This document shows, piece after piece, positions 9,758 to 18,038 of a stretch of 47,262 nucleotides of DNA. Position 1 is the stretch's first letter, and every line of letters begins with the position of its first letter. The stretch spans positions 70,993 to 118,254 of the forward strand of contig NYSL01000016.1 of the NCBI GenBank assembly GCA_002682945.1, read 5' to 3'. The DNA comes from Cryomorphaceae bacterium (GTDB lineage: Bacteria; Bacteroidota; Bacteroidia; Flavobacteriales; Schleiferiaceae). A program made the translations under genes and the position numbers. Below the pieces are notes generated by a model that was given only the letters and a program-made list of their open reading frames with translations, ran no database searches and was not told where the DNA came from.

Positions 9758-10897
9758 TTACAACGTACCTCTGTTTTCCTGTTCTCTTTCGATTGCCTCA
9801 AATAATGCTTTAAAATTACCCTTCCCAAAGGATTTGGCTCCTTTTCTTTGAATTATCTCAAAAAATACAGTTGGTCTATCCATCAAAGGTTTTGTGAATA
9901 TTTGTAATAAATAACCTTCTTCATCTCGATCTATTAGAATACCTAGTTCACTCAAGGGGCTGATGTCTTCATCAATTTCCCCCACCCGATCCATAACATC
10001 ATTATAATAGGATTTTGGAACTTGAAGGAACTCAACACCCCTACTGCGTAGTTTGCTTACAGTACCTATGATATCATCAGTTGCTAAGGCTAAGTGCTGA
10101 ACTCCAGCACCATTATAAAAATCAATATATTCCTCAATTTGAGATTTCTTTCGGCCTTTTGCGGGCTCATTTATAGGGAATTTGATTCTTCCATTTCCGT
10201 TAGTCATAACCTTTGACATTAATGCGGTATATTCTGTTGAAATATCTTTATCATCAAATGAAACTAGTTGCGCAAAACCCATAACATTCTTATAATAATT
10301 TACCCATGTGTCCATTTCATTCCAGCCTACATTACCTACCATATGATCAATAAATTTTAAGCCAGTATTCTCAGGTTGGTACTCAGAAGTATGAGAGATA
10401 AAACCAGGTAAAAAGATGCCTTTGTAATTGGATCTCTCAACAAATATGTGCACAGTGTCGCCATAAGTTTTAATTCCCGAGAGAACAACCTTTCCATTTT
10501 CGTCTTCTATAGTGTAAGGCTTGAATGCGGATTCAGCACCTCTTTCAGTAGTTTCTTTCCAGCTTTTTCTCGAGTCATCAACCCATATAGCTATATTTTT
10601 AACTCCGTCACCATGCTTTATTAAATGATCATTAATATGATTTTTAGAGATTAGTGATGAGGTTAAGACTAGAATTATTTTGTTCTGTTTTAGAACATAT
10701 GAAGTCTTTTCTTTGGATCCTGTCTCTAAACCAGAATAAGCATGATCTTGGAACCCAAAAGCAGTTTTGAAAAAGTGAGCAGCCTGCTTGGCATTACCAA
10801 CATAAAATTCTATATAATCTGTGCCATTTAACGGTAGGTAGTCCTTTGCTTCTAAATTCTCAATTGGCAGTTTTAGTGAAGTGCTATCGTATTTCAT
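9758..10897 (-). CDS. hppD: 4-hydroxyphenylpyruvate dioxygenase
   Basis: A 379-residue HPPD, the Fe(II) dioxygenase that turns 4-hydroxyphenylpyruvate into homogentisate in tyrosine breakdown. There are two vicinal-oxygen-chelate halves: an N-terminal one beginning LNGTDYIEFYVGNAKQAAHF and a catalytic C-terminal one. Probable iron ligands are the His in FIDHMVGNV, the His in GVQHLALATDD and the Glu in FFEIIQRKG, in the usual order. The C-terminal GAKSFGKGNFKALFEAIE is typical of the HPPD lid helix. It is last in the minus-strand operon trhO-hmgA-hppD, 27 bp after hmgA, and its product is the substrate of HmgA. Confidence 0.96.
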   Translation of the reverse strand: MKYDSTSLKLPIENLEAKDYLPLNGTDYIEFYVGNAKQAAHFFKTAFGFQDHAYSGLETGSKEKTSYVLKQNKIILVLTSSLISKNHINDHLIKHGDGVKNIAIWVDDSRKSWKETTERGAESAFKPYTIEDENGKVVLSGIKTYGDTVHIFVERSNYKGIFLPGFISHTSEYQPENTGLKFIDHMVGNVGWNEMDTWVNYYKNVMGFAQLVSFDDKDISTEYTALMSKVMTNGNGRIKFPINEPAKGRKKSQIEEYIDFYNGAGVQHLALATDDIIGTVSKLRSRGVEFLQVPKSYYNDVMDRVGEIDEDISPLSELGILIDRDEEGYLLQIFTKPLMDRPTVFFEIIQRKGAKSFGKGNFKALFEAIEREQENRGTL

Positions 10898-10924
10898 GAT
10901 TTTGTTAAGAAAGTTTTGTTGATT

Positions 10925-12079
10925 TCAATCGAGCCAAGATTTCCAATAATCTTTAAGCTCTATATTTAAAGCTGCTTGAGTTACTTTTAAAGGTTTAAAG
11001 GTATCAATCATGACCGCGAGTTCAGAGGTTTGTTTTTGACCGATAGATCTTTCATAAGCTCCTGGATGGGGTCCATGTGGAATGCCACCAGGATGTAAAC
11101 TCATAAATCCATGTTCGACATGATTCCTGGACATAAAATCACCATCTACATAATATAGAACTTCATCAGAATCTATGTTGCTATGATTGTAAGGTGCTGG
11201 TATTGACTTTGGATGATAATCATATAGCCGAGGAGCAAAAGTGCAGATCACAAAATTATTTCCCTCAAATGTTTGATGAACAGGGGGAGGTTGATGAATC
11301 CTTCCCGTGATGGGCTCAAAATTCAAAGCTGAGAATATGTAAGGATAACAATACCCATCCCAACCAACTACGTCAAAAGGATGACTTGCATAATATATTT
11401 CATGTAATTTTTTTTCTTTTTTCACCTTTATTAAGTAATCTCCAAGACTATCATGAGAGACTAAGTTTTCAGGTAACTTTATATCTCTTTCGCAAAATGG
11501 AGAATGCTCTAGTAGTTGTCCGAATTCGTTTCTGTAACGCTTTGGAGTTACAATTGGAGATTTACTCTCAATGATTAAAAGTTTATTATCTGAAGTTTCA
11601 AATTCAATTTTATAAATTGTACCTCTTGGTATTACTAAATAGTCTGCATAGTTAAATTTCAACTCTCCAAAAAGAGTTTTTAAAATTCCTGAGCCTTTTT
11701 GAATAAATAATATTTCATCACTATCAGAATTCTTATAAAAATAATTTATTGTTCCTTTTTTTGGCGAAGCAATATCTATTTGAATGTCATCATTGAATAG
11801 AACTGGGGTCCGTGCTTTTAAAAAATCATCCTTGGATTTAATATTAAAACCTTCCAACATTCTGCTCTTTATATTGTTTTCAATTGCTGCTTTTGGTTTA
11901 AGATCAATAGTCTCGCCATATGATGAAATCATAGTTGGACGATGAGTGTGGTATAATAAAGAACTTAGACCATGAAACCCTTCGGTCCCAAAAAGTTGTT
12001 CATAGTAAATGCCTCCCTCGGGTTTTTCATGAATTGTATGTCTTTTCGGAGGGACTGAACCCATTTTATGATATAACAT
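10925..12079 (-). CDS. hmgA: Homogentisate 1,2-dioxygenase
   Basis: A 384-residue homogentisate 1,2-dioxygenase, which opens the ring of homogentisate to maleylacetoacetate. The N-terminus (GSVPPKRHT, YYEQLFGTEGFHG, YHTHRPT) and the C-terminal iron-binding region (PPPVHQTFEGNNF, GGIPHGPHPGAYE) are characteristic. The length is at the short end for the family, as usual for Bacteroidota forms. The start lies 5 bp after the trhO stop, so the genes are co-transcribed. No fumarylacetoacetase or maleylacetoacetate isomerase gene is in the window, so the pathway must be finished elsewhere. Confidence 0.95.
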   Translation of the reverse strand: MLYHKMGSVPPKRHTIHEKPEGGIYYEQLFGTEGFHGLSSLLYHTHRPTMISSYGETIDLKPKAAIENNIKSRMLEGFNIKSKDDFLKARTPVLFNDDIQIDIASPKKGTINYFYKNSDSDEILFIQKGSGILKTLFGELKFNYADYLVIPRGTIYKIEFETSDNKLLIIESKSPIVTPKRYRNEFGQLLEHSPFCERDIKLPENLVSHDSLGDYLIKVKKEKKLHEIYYASHPFDVVGWDGYCYPYIFSALNFEPITGRIHQPPPVHQTFEGNNFVICTFAPRLYDYHPKSIPAPYNHSNIDSDEVLYYVDGDFMSRNHVEHGFMSLHPGGIPHGPHPGAYERSIGQKQTSELAVMIDTFKPLKVTQAALNIELKDYWKSWLD

Positions 12080-12084
12080 GGCTA

Positions 12085-13128
12085 TTATTTTTTATTTAAA
12101 TGTGATCGAAAGAATCTTTTAGCCTTTTTTTCTAACCCGCTCTTCCTCCTAAGAATAACTTGATCTTCCTCCGGTAAATTTATAATTTCCTTGCATTCAT
12201 CTGAGCAAGTTTTTTCCAGTAACTCTTGACATTTTTCACATTGAATAAAGAGTAGATTGCATGATTTATTCGCACAATTTACATGAGTATCATTTGATTT
12301 TCCGCATTGATGACAATTTGAAATTACATCTGCGGAAATCGATTCTCCCATACGTTCATCAAAGACAAAATTCTTTCCTTGGAATTTATTTTCAATACCA
12401 TTCACACTGACTTGTTGAGCATAATCAATAATGCCACCATGCAACTGATTTACATCGTTAAAACCATTATGTTTTAAAAAAGCAGAGGCTTTTTCGCAAC
12501 GTATACCCCCTGTGCAATATAACATTATTGGCTTTTCTTCTTTTCCTTTAAGTAGGTTCAGCACTTCTGGAAGCTCCTCTTTAAATGTCTCGGATCTTGG
12601 TAAAATAGATTCCTTAAAATGTCCGATTTCACTTTCATAATGATTGCGCATATCTACAACTATGCTTTCACTATTGTTCATTAATTCGTTCCAAGATTTT
12701 GCATCTAAGTGCTTTCCCACATTTGTAACATCATAGTCGTTCATGGAGAGACCGTCTGCAACAATTTGCTTCCTAATTTTTATACTTAATTTTAAGAAGG
12801 ATTTCCCATTGTCTTCAATTGCAATTTTTATTGAAATATTTTTTAGTTCTTTAAAGTTATTGAGTTGCTCTTCAAATGCTTCCCAATTATGATTAGGTAC
12901 ACTCATCTGAGCATTTATACCCTCTTTAGCTATATAAACTCTTCCAAGGCAGTCTAAATCAGACCATTTTTTATATAATAAATCACGAAACTCTTGGGGA
13001 TTTATAATTTCTGTATATCTATAAAATGATATTGTTTTTCTAATGAAAGGCTCTTGTTCAAGCTTTTTTTCTAGAGTCTGACGATCTAGTTTATTATGCA
13101 GAATTATTTTGGGTGATTTATAATCCAT
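12085..13128 (-). CDS. trhO: tRNA uridine(34) hydroxylase TrhO (rhodanese-like, YceA family)
   Basis: A 347-residue TrhO/YceA-type protein, which hydroxylates U34 in certain tRNAs using O2. Domains in order: an N-terminal ferredoxin-like part with GRVYIAKEGINAQMS, a rhodanese domain with the catalytic loop YCTGGIRCEKAS (active Cys about residue 206), and a C-terminal Cys-rich zinc-like region with several CxxC-type pairs (CHQCGK, CANKSC, CEKC, CSDEC). It is the first gene of the operon with hmgA and hppD. A TAnnTTTG box ends only 5 nt before its ATG, suggesting an mRNA with almost no leader. Confidence 0.93.
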   Translation of the reverse strand: MDYKSPKIILHNKLDRQTLEKKLEQEPFIRKTISFYRYTEIINPQEFRDLLYKKWSDLDCLGRVYIAKEGINAQMSVPNHNWEAFEEQLNNFKELKNISIKIAIEDNGKSFLKLSIKIRKQIVADGLSMNDYDVTNVGKHLDAKSWNELMNNSESIVVDMRNHYESEIGHFKESILPRSETFKEELPEVLNLLKGKEEKPIMLYCTGGIRCEKASAFLKHNGFNDVNQLHGGIIDYAQQVSVNGIENKFQGKNFVFDERMGESISADVISNCHQCGKSNDTHVNCANKSCNLLFIQCEKCQELLEKTCSDECKEIINLPEEDQVILRRKSGLEKKAKRFFRSHLNKK

Positions 13129-13133
13129 AACAA

Positions 13134-13141
13134 CAAAGGTA
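13134..13141 (-). promoter_or_regulatory. -7 box TACCTTTG of the trhO-hmgA-hppD operon
   Basis: On the minus strand TACCTTTG matches TAnnTTTG exactly, with 5 nt between it and the trhO ATG. Transcription normally begins about 5-7 nt after this box, so the mRNA would start at or next to the ATG. No clear -33 TTG was found. Confidence 0.5.
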
Positions 13142-13222
13142 TAAATTCAATCGAGTATAGGGATTCGATATCTAGTTCGGGCATTTTTCATAAAAGCTTT
13201 AATTGTAGCGGAAATTGATGTT

Positions 13223-13230
13223 TACATTTG
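13223..13230 (+). promoter_or_regulatory. -7 box TACATTTG of the threonine dehydrogenase gene
   Basis: TACATTTG matches TAnnTTTG and sits 4 nt before the ATG at 13235. A TTG at 13203-13205 is a possible -33 element, 17 nt upstream. The transcript is predicted to be leaderless. Confidence 0.55.
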
Positions 13231-13234
13231 ACAT

Positions 13235-14155
13235 ATGAATAAAACCCTTGTTATTGGTGCCGCTGGACAAATTGGCACAGAGTTAGTCGAAGAACTTCGT
13301 GCAAGAAGAGGAGTGGATCAGGTTATCGCTTCAGATATCCAGATAAAAAACCTATTAACGCCATGTTATGAATTAGACGCTACAGACCCGGACAAAGTGC
13401 GCAAAATAGTTCAAAAAGAAGGCATTTCTGAGGTTTACAATTTAGTTGCTATGCTAAGTGCAAAAGGTGAAAAAGAGCCTCAAAAAGCATGGGATTTAAA
13501 TATGAAAACTCTGTTTATCATTTTAGATTTAGCAAGAGAAGGGAAGATTAAGAAAATTTTTTGGCCGAGTTCTATTGCAGTTTTTGGTCCTAGTTCAAAT
13601 AGTGTTGGAGCTCCGCAATATGGATCGATGGAACCCACGACTTCTTATGGAATATCAAAACTTGCTGGTGAACTTTGGTGTCAATATTATTTTCAAAATT
13701 ATGGAGTTGATATTCGAAGTATACGTTATCCAGGATTAATCTCTTGGAGGACCATGCCTGGGGGCGGGACCACAGATTATGCAATCGAAATATTTCATTC
13801 CGCACGAAGGGGAAAAGAATTTATTTCGTTTTTGGGTCCTGAAACTCGTTTGCCAATGATGTATATGGAAGATGCGGTGAGGGCAGCTATTCAACTAATG
13901 GAAGCTGATTCTGAAATGATCAAAATTAGAACAAGCTATAATTTAGCAGCAGTAGATTTTACACCTGCAGAATTATTTGAAGAAATAAGAAAGTTTTATC
14001 CTGGATTGAAAATATCATATGATCCAGATTTAAGACAAAATATAGCGGATTCCTGGCCAGATAGTATAAATGATAGTCATGCGAGGCAAGATTGGGGATG
14101 GAATCATCAATTTGATCTTAAAATGATGGTTAAGGACATGGTGAATAACGTATAA
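13235..14155 (+). CDS. SDR-type L-threonine 3-dehydrogenase
   Basis: A 306-residue extended short-chain dehydrogenase. The NAD-binding glycine motif GAAGQIGTEL (residues 8-17), the catalytic SYGISK (Tyr-x-x-x-Lys), and the blocks PSSIAVFGP and RYPGLISW match the epimerase-like L-threonine 3-dehydrogenases known from Flavobacterium and from animals. The enzyme oxidises threonine to 2-amino-3-ketobutyrate, normally followed by Kbl; no kbl gene is in the window. The ATG is fixed by the TAnnTTTG box 4 nt upstream. The stop codon directly abuts the stop of the convergent epimerase gene. A related NDP-sugar epimerase is a less likely alternative. Confidence 0.85.
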   Translation: MNKTLVIGAAGQIGTELVEELRARRGVDQVIASDIQIKNLLTPCYELDATDPDKVRKIVQKEGISEVYNLVAMLSAKGEKEPQKAWDLNMKTLFIILDLAREGKIKKIFWPSSIAVFGPSSNSVGAPQYGSMEPTTSYGISKLAGELWCQYYFQNYGVDIRSIRYPGLISWRTMPGGGTTDYAIEIFHSARRGKEFISFLGPETRLPMMYMEDAVRAAIQLMEADSEMIKIRTSYNLAAVDFTPAELFEEIRKFYPGLKISYDPDLRQNIADSWPDSINDSHARQDWGWNHQFDLKMMVKDMVNNV

Positions 14156-15169
14156 TTAAATGGATTTTTTATTATAAATCGAAGAATATTGACTAGCTAA
14201 AAAAGCCATAGTTGATTCCCATGTTCGATATTTAAAACCAATTTTTAAAGATTCGCTAGCATTATATTTTTTCTGCGCAATTCCTGATTTAATTGAATCC
14301 TTGGACAATTTTTGTTTATACGGAGAGATTAAACTTAAAAACAGTTCAGCTTTGAGAGCTGCGCGTAAAATAAATTCTGAAGCTCTATACTTTATTGGTG
14401 AACATTTCAGGGCCATGGCAATATCATTAAATGCTTTTTGAAATGATAGGTTATGGCCATTAAGGATATATTTTTCAGCTGATGCCTTTTCTGAAATAAT
14501 TCTAAGAACAAAATCTGATACATCTCTAACATCAACCCAGCCAGTTGATCCGGGAGGGTAAAACAATAGACCCTTTTTGATTTGATGTATAATTTTTGCG
14601 CTACTATTATTCCATGCTGGGCTTCCCATAATTACGCTGGGATAAACAACTGAAAGTGATAAGCCTTCTGCTGAATAGCGCCATGCTATTAGGTCTGCAT
14701 AAATTTTACTTTTTCCATAGGAGCTAAGGTTTGAAGTTTTTGTTTCAGATTTTTCATTTATGAACCCCTTATCGTGATTATCTGAAAATATCGATATACT
14801 ACTTACATGTATTCCTCGACTAACTTTGTTTTTTTGGGCTCCGGCCCATACATTTTCTGAGATTCTGGAATTCATTTCCATCATTATCTTGGAATCTGAT
14901 CTTTCGAGTGAAACAAATGCAGCGCAATGAATAATATATTTTGCATCAACCATTACCTCTTCTGTTTCAATAGCATCTAATAGATCTACCCGAACCCAAT
15001 TGATAGATTTAAATTCTTTAGAGGCTCCTTGTGCCATAAAACTTGACTCAACTCTTTTCAAGGATTTTACATTACGATAAACCCCTGTTAAGGAGCTTTC
15101 TCCACTGCGAGCGGCATGCAACAATATCTGTGAGCCTAAAAGCCCAGAAGCTCCGGTTACTACGATCAT
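14156..15169 (-). CDS. NAD-dependent epimerase/dehydratase family protein
   Basis: A 337-residue extended SDR protein. The Rossmann motif VTGASGLLGSQ begins at residue 4, the catalytic SYGKSK is present, and VVYPSVIMG plus GWVDVRDVSDFV are typical of dihydroflavonol reductase/3-beta-hydroxysteroid dehydrogenase-like members. Substrate unknown. A frame extension adds 15 residues upstream, but the ATG at 15167-15169 puts the Rossmann motif at the N-terminus as normal and lies 4 nt after a TAnnTTTG box, so I choose it. It is divergent from tyrS across 59 bp and ends exactly where the threonine dehydrogenase gene ends. Confidence 0.85.
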   Translation of the reverse strand: MIVVTGASGLLGSQILLHAARSGESSLTGVYRNVKSLKRVESSFMAQGASKEFKSINWVRVDLLDAIETEEVMVDAKYIIHCAAFVSLERSDSKIMMEMNSRISENVWAGAQKNKVSRGIHVSSISIFSDNHDKGFINEKSETKTSNLSSYGKSKIYADLIAWRYSAEGLSLSVVYPSVIMGSPAWNNSSAKIIHQIKKGLLFYPPGSTGWVDVRDVSDFVLRIISEKASAEKYILNGHNLSFQKAFNDIAMALKCSPIKYRASEFILRAALKAELFLSLISPYKQKLSKDSIKSGIAQKKYNASESLKIGFKYRTWESTMAFLASQYSSIYNKKSI

Positions 15170-15173
15170 CTTA

Positions 15174-15181
15174 CAAAAGTA
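15174..15181 (-). promoter_or_regulatory. -7 box TACTTTTG of the epimerase gene
   Basis: On the minus strand TACTTTTG matches TAnnTTTG, 4 nt before the ATG at 15169. It lies 34 nt from the opposing tyrS box at 15216-15223. Confidence 0.5.
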
Positions 15182-15215
15182 ATTCGTATGTCGGTGATCT
15201 ATACTCTCACTCATG

Positions 15216-15223
15216 TAACTTTG
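15216..15223 (+). promoter_or_regulatory. -7 box TAACTTTG of tyrS
   Basis: TAACTTTG matches TAnnTTTG and lies 5 nt before the chosen tyrS ATG at 15229. It supports that start over the longer open frame and predicts a leaderless mRNA. Confidence 0.5.
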
Positions 15224-15228
15224 TAAGT

Positions 15229-16494
15229 ATGAAGACTTCGTTTATTGAAGAATTGCGATGGCGCAGAATGCTCCATGATATGACCCCTGGCGTTGAAGCG
15301 TTTTTGTCATCGGGTCAAAAAAAAGGTTATATAGGGTTTGATCCAACTGCTAATTCTCTGGGTGTTGGTAATCTTGTTCAAGTCATGATGCTGGTTCATT
15401 TTCAGCGCGCAGGACATGCTCCTGTAGCTTTACTTGGCGGGGCAACTGGTATGATAGGAGACCCCTCTTTTAAGTCGAAGGAGAGAAAGCTTCTAAGTAA
15501 GAATATTTTAAAAGAAAACCTAAAAGCACAAAAAAGTCAATTAAAAAAACTTTTAGGAGAATCGATAACAATATTAGATAATTACGAATGGTATAAAAAT
15601 TTCAATTTTTTGGACTTTATACGAGACGTTGGTAAGCACATTACTGTAAATTATATGTTGGCAAAAGACTCTGTTAAAAGCCGTCAAGATTCCGGAATAA
15701 GTTTTACAGAATTCAGTTATCAATTAATTCAAGCGTTTGACTTTCATTTTCTCTCAAAAAATAAAGATATATTTTTACAAATGGGTGGCAGTGATCAGTG
15801 GGGCAATATAACCACAGGAATTGATCTAAATAGAAAAATGGGAGGAAAAAATTCATTCGCTGTAACCTCTCCTTTAATTAAGAAAGCAGATGGATCAAAG
15901 TTTGGTAAAACGGAAGGACAAAATATTTGGTTAGATGCTAATAGAACAAGCCCGTATAAATTTTATCAATTTTGGTTAAACTCTTCTGATGAAGATGCCT
16001 CAAGCTACATACGAATTTTCACGGTAAAAACTAGGTCTGAAATTGAGAATATTGAAAGTTTACATTCTGAAAACCCTCACTTACGAATTCTGCAAAAGGA
16101 TTTAGCTTTTGATATCACAAAAAGAGTGCATTCAGATGAAGCTGCAAATAATGCCATCAAGGCTAGTGAAATTCTTTTTGGAAAAGGGACTAAGGAAATG
16201 TTGAAACAACTAAGTGCAGATGAATTACTAGATGTTTTCTCTGGTGTACCTATGATTAACATTCCCAGAGAAAAATTAAATTCAGGTATTACAGCTCTGG
16301 ATTTAATTACTCAAAGCAAAGGGTTTTTCAAATCTAGAGGTGAGGCTAAAAAGCTAATTTTAGCGGGGGCAGTTTCAATTAATAAAACAAAAATTTCAAT
16401 CGATACAATGATTTCTCTGGATGATTTTTTGAAGAATAAATATCTAGTTATTCAAAAAGGGAAAAAGAATTATGCTCTGGCAATTTTAGAATAA
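15229..16494 (+). CDS. tyrS: Tyrosyl-tRNA synthetase with an altered HIGH motif
   Basis: A 421-residue class I synthetase that charges tRNA-Tyr. The family blocks are clear: GFDPTANSL, GGATGMIGDPS, FTEFSYQLIQAFDF, LQMGGSDQWGNITTG, the KFGKT version of the KMSKS loop (residues 224-228) and a C-terminal S4 RNA-binding domain (GEAKKLILAGAVSINKTKI). The HIGH motif reads G45-V46-G47-N48, so the first His, usually present even where the second is Asn or Ser, is Gly. The frame is open to 15043, but that would overlap the divergent gene and adds non-family sequence. The 3' end overlaps the convergent DUF2461 gene by 9 bp. Confidence 0.93.
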   Translation: MKTSFIEELRWRRMLHDMTPGVEAFLSSGQKKGYIGFDPTANSLGVGNLVQVMMLVHFQRAGHAPVALLGGATGMIGDPSFKSKERKLLSKNILKENLKAQKSQLKKLLGESITILDNYEWYKNFNFLDFIRDVGKHITVNYMLAKDSVKSRQDSGISFTEFSYQLIQAFDFHFLSKNKDIFLQMGGSDQWGNITTGIDLNRKMGGKNSFAVTSPLIKKADGSKFGKTEGQNIWLDANRTSPYKFYQFWLNSSDEDASSYIRIFTVKTRSEIENIESLHSENPHLRILQKDLAFDITKRVHSDEAANNAIKASEILFGKGTKEMLKQLSADELLDVFSGVPMINIPREKLNSGITALDLITQSKGFFKSRGEAKKLILAGAVSINKTKISIDTMISLDDFLKNKYLVIQKGKKNYALAILE

Positions 16495-17154
16495 TGACTC
16501 TCCATTTTTATTTGTAGTTAAGATTTCACTCATATAATTTAAAAAAGGTTGAATCGCCTTAAAAGACGTTTCAATATCGTCAAGAAAATCATCACTACAA
16601 ACCTCCTTGTCAGTATATTTTTTGGAGAATATATATTGTTTTTTTCGGATTAAATCAATATTTAGATGGTTTTTATCTATACCCCTTGGACTGGTTTTTA
16701 ATTCATTTCCCTGTAAGTCGTTCCAAATTGAATTTATGGACTTAGATCGAATCAATTTTTTAAACTTATCCCCGTCGTGAATGAGCTCATAGCGTATTCG
16801 GTCCAAGTCATTTTTGCTGGGGTCCCAAAAACCACATGCTAAAAAACTTTCTCCTGGGCTTAGATGCAAATAATAACCTCCTCTTAATTCTGGACGTGTT
16901 CTTTTCCATGTTAGCCCAAAATGTTTTTTATAAGGAGTTTTATCCTTGGAAAATCTTACATCACGGTATATTCGAAATAACTTGAAGTTACTAATCGAAT
17001 CAAAAGTATTTAATCGTGTTTTTACTTGTTCTCCAAATATTTGAATATTTGATTGATGTGTTTTATAAAACTCTTTATTGGCTTGAAACCAATCTCTAGT
17101 ATTGTTATTTGCTAATTTTTTTAAAAACTTAAATATATCTTGTGATAGAATCAT
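16486..17154 (-). CDS. DUF2461 (TIGR02453) family protein
   Basis: A 222-residue soluble protein of the DUF2461 family, which has no established function. Typical blocks are LANNNTRDWFQANKEFY, FRIYRDVRFSKDKTPYKKHF and GGYYLHLSPGESFLACGFW. A longer frame adds 14 Lys-rich residues overlapping the upstream gene; the ATG at 17152-17154 (MILSQDIF) matches the usual N-terminus and leaves 16 bp after the upstream stop. It is the last gene of the minus-strand operon that starts with the mannose synthase. Confidence 0.85.
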   Translation of the reverse strand: MILSQDIFKFLKKLANNNTRDWFQANKEFYKTHQSNIQIFGEQVKTRLNTFDSISNFKLFRIYRDVRFSKDKTPYKKHFGLTWKRTRPELRGGYYLHLSPGESFLACGFWDPSKNDLDRIRYELIHDGDKFKKLIRSKSINSIWNDLQGNELKTSPRGIDKNHLNIDLIRKKQYIFSKKYTDKEVCSDDFLDDIETSFKAIQPFLNYMSEILTTNKNGESLF

Positions 17155-17170
17155 AAAGCTCTTTGCTTTT

Positions 17171-17989
17171 TTATTCTTCAAAAGGTAAAAGGTCATAGGC
17201 TACTAATTCAAAACCTTCAGATTGATATCTGTTGGGTTTACTGAAATGGTATAGGTCTCCAAAGGGTTCCCTCTCGAATAATTTGATTTTAGGAAACTCC
17301 AATGAATTTTGAATCAAATTATTATCCGATAATAAAACACATTGAATAAATGAATTTCCTCGTGTGAAAATAATCATCCTAAAGCCTTGTTTATTTTGAT
17401 TTAAATAGTTTTTAAAAGCCAATACATAAACATCTAAGCTTGAATTAATGATTTCTTCAGGCAATTTATTTTTATCAATTTTTTGAAATTGAAATTTTTT
17501 AAGGTATTTCTTAAAAACGACCCAAAATGCTCCAACTCTTTTTTTATTTAAAAGTTTCACTAATGCTTTTTCGGGCCAGGAGTCTCTTACAAATCCAGAG
17601 GAGGTTACATTCCCATGAATAATTATTGCAGAATACTTTTTTGACAATCTTCTTACCGGCGGAGCAGATTGATCTTTGAACGTCAAATCCATATGAGTTT
17701 TTCCAATTTTTTCTCCTTGTAAATTTCTCAGTATGCTTCCCCCGATTAATTTATTTCCACTTATTGAATTTTTTTCAACCAAAACTCTTTTCTGAATTTC
17801 ATATCCGCCATCAATAATTTTTGCACGAACTTCTGTACTATCATTAAGTTGGAAAGCTGTTAAGTCGTCAATAGTTATATTGGCCCAATCATGAACCCAC
17901 TGACCATTAAGAGGGCTGTATGAGAAAATGAAACTTACAAAAAGTAGTGAAGTTTTGATTTTTTGAATTGAAGTAAAAATATGATTCAT
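17171..17989 (-). CDS. Secreted protein of unknown function
   Basis: I do not recognise this 272-residue protein. An N-terminal signal peptide (hydrophobic TSLLFVSFIFSYSPLNGQ, likely cut around residue 30) is followed by WVHDWANITIDDLTAFQLN, a stretch that may be beta-rich, and a Lys-rich middle (KKYLKKFQFQKIDKNK). There are almost no cysteines and no lipobox, so it is probably periplasmic or outer-surface. A GTG at 18002-18004 would add 5 residues; I prefer the ATG at 17987-17989 because it leaves a normal signal peptide. It lies 49 bp after the LuxE-like gene and 16 bp before DUF2461, within the same operon. Confidence 0.7.
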   Translation of the reverse strand: MNHIFTSIQKIKTSLLFVSFIFSYSPLNGQWVHDWANITIDDLTAFQLNDSTEVRAKIIDGGYEIQKRVLVEKNSISGNKLIGGSILRNLQGEKIGKTHMDLTFKDQSAPPVRRLSKKYSAIIIHGNVTSSGFVRDSWPEKALVKLLNKKRVGAFWVVFKKYLKKFQFQKIDKNKLPEEIINSSLDVYVLAFKNYLNQNKQGFRMIIFTRGNSFIQCVLLSDNNLIQNSLEFPKIKLFEREPFGDLYHFSKPNRYQSEGFELVAYDLLPFEE

Positions 17990-18038
17990 ATTAAATTTGA
18001 CCACAGTATTATTTATCTATTTCAATGACAATTTTTGA

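Noticed and set aside
15043-15228. Longer tyrS reading frame starting at 15043
   Set aside because: It would overlap the divergent epimerase gene, the added residues do not match TyrRS, and the -7 box sits directly before the ATG at 15229.
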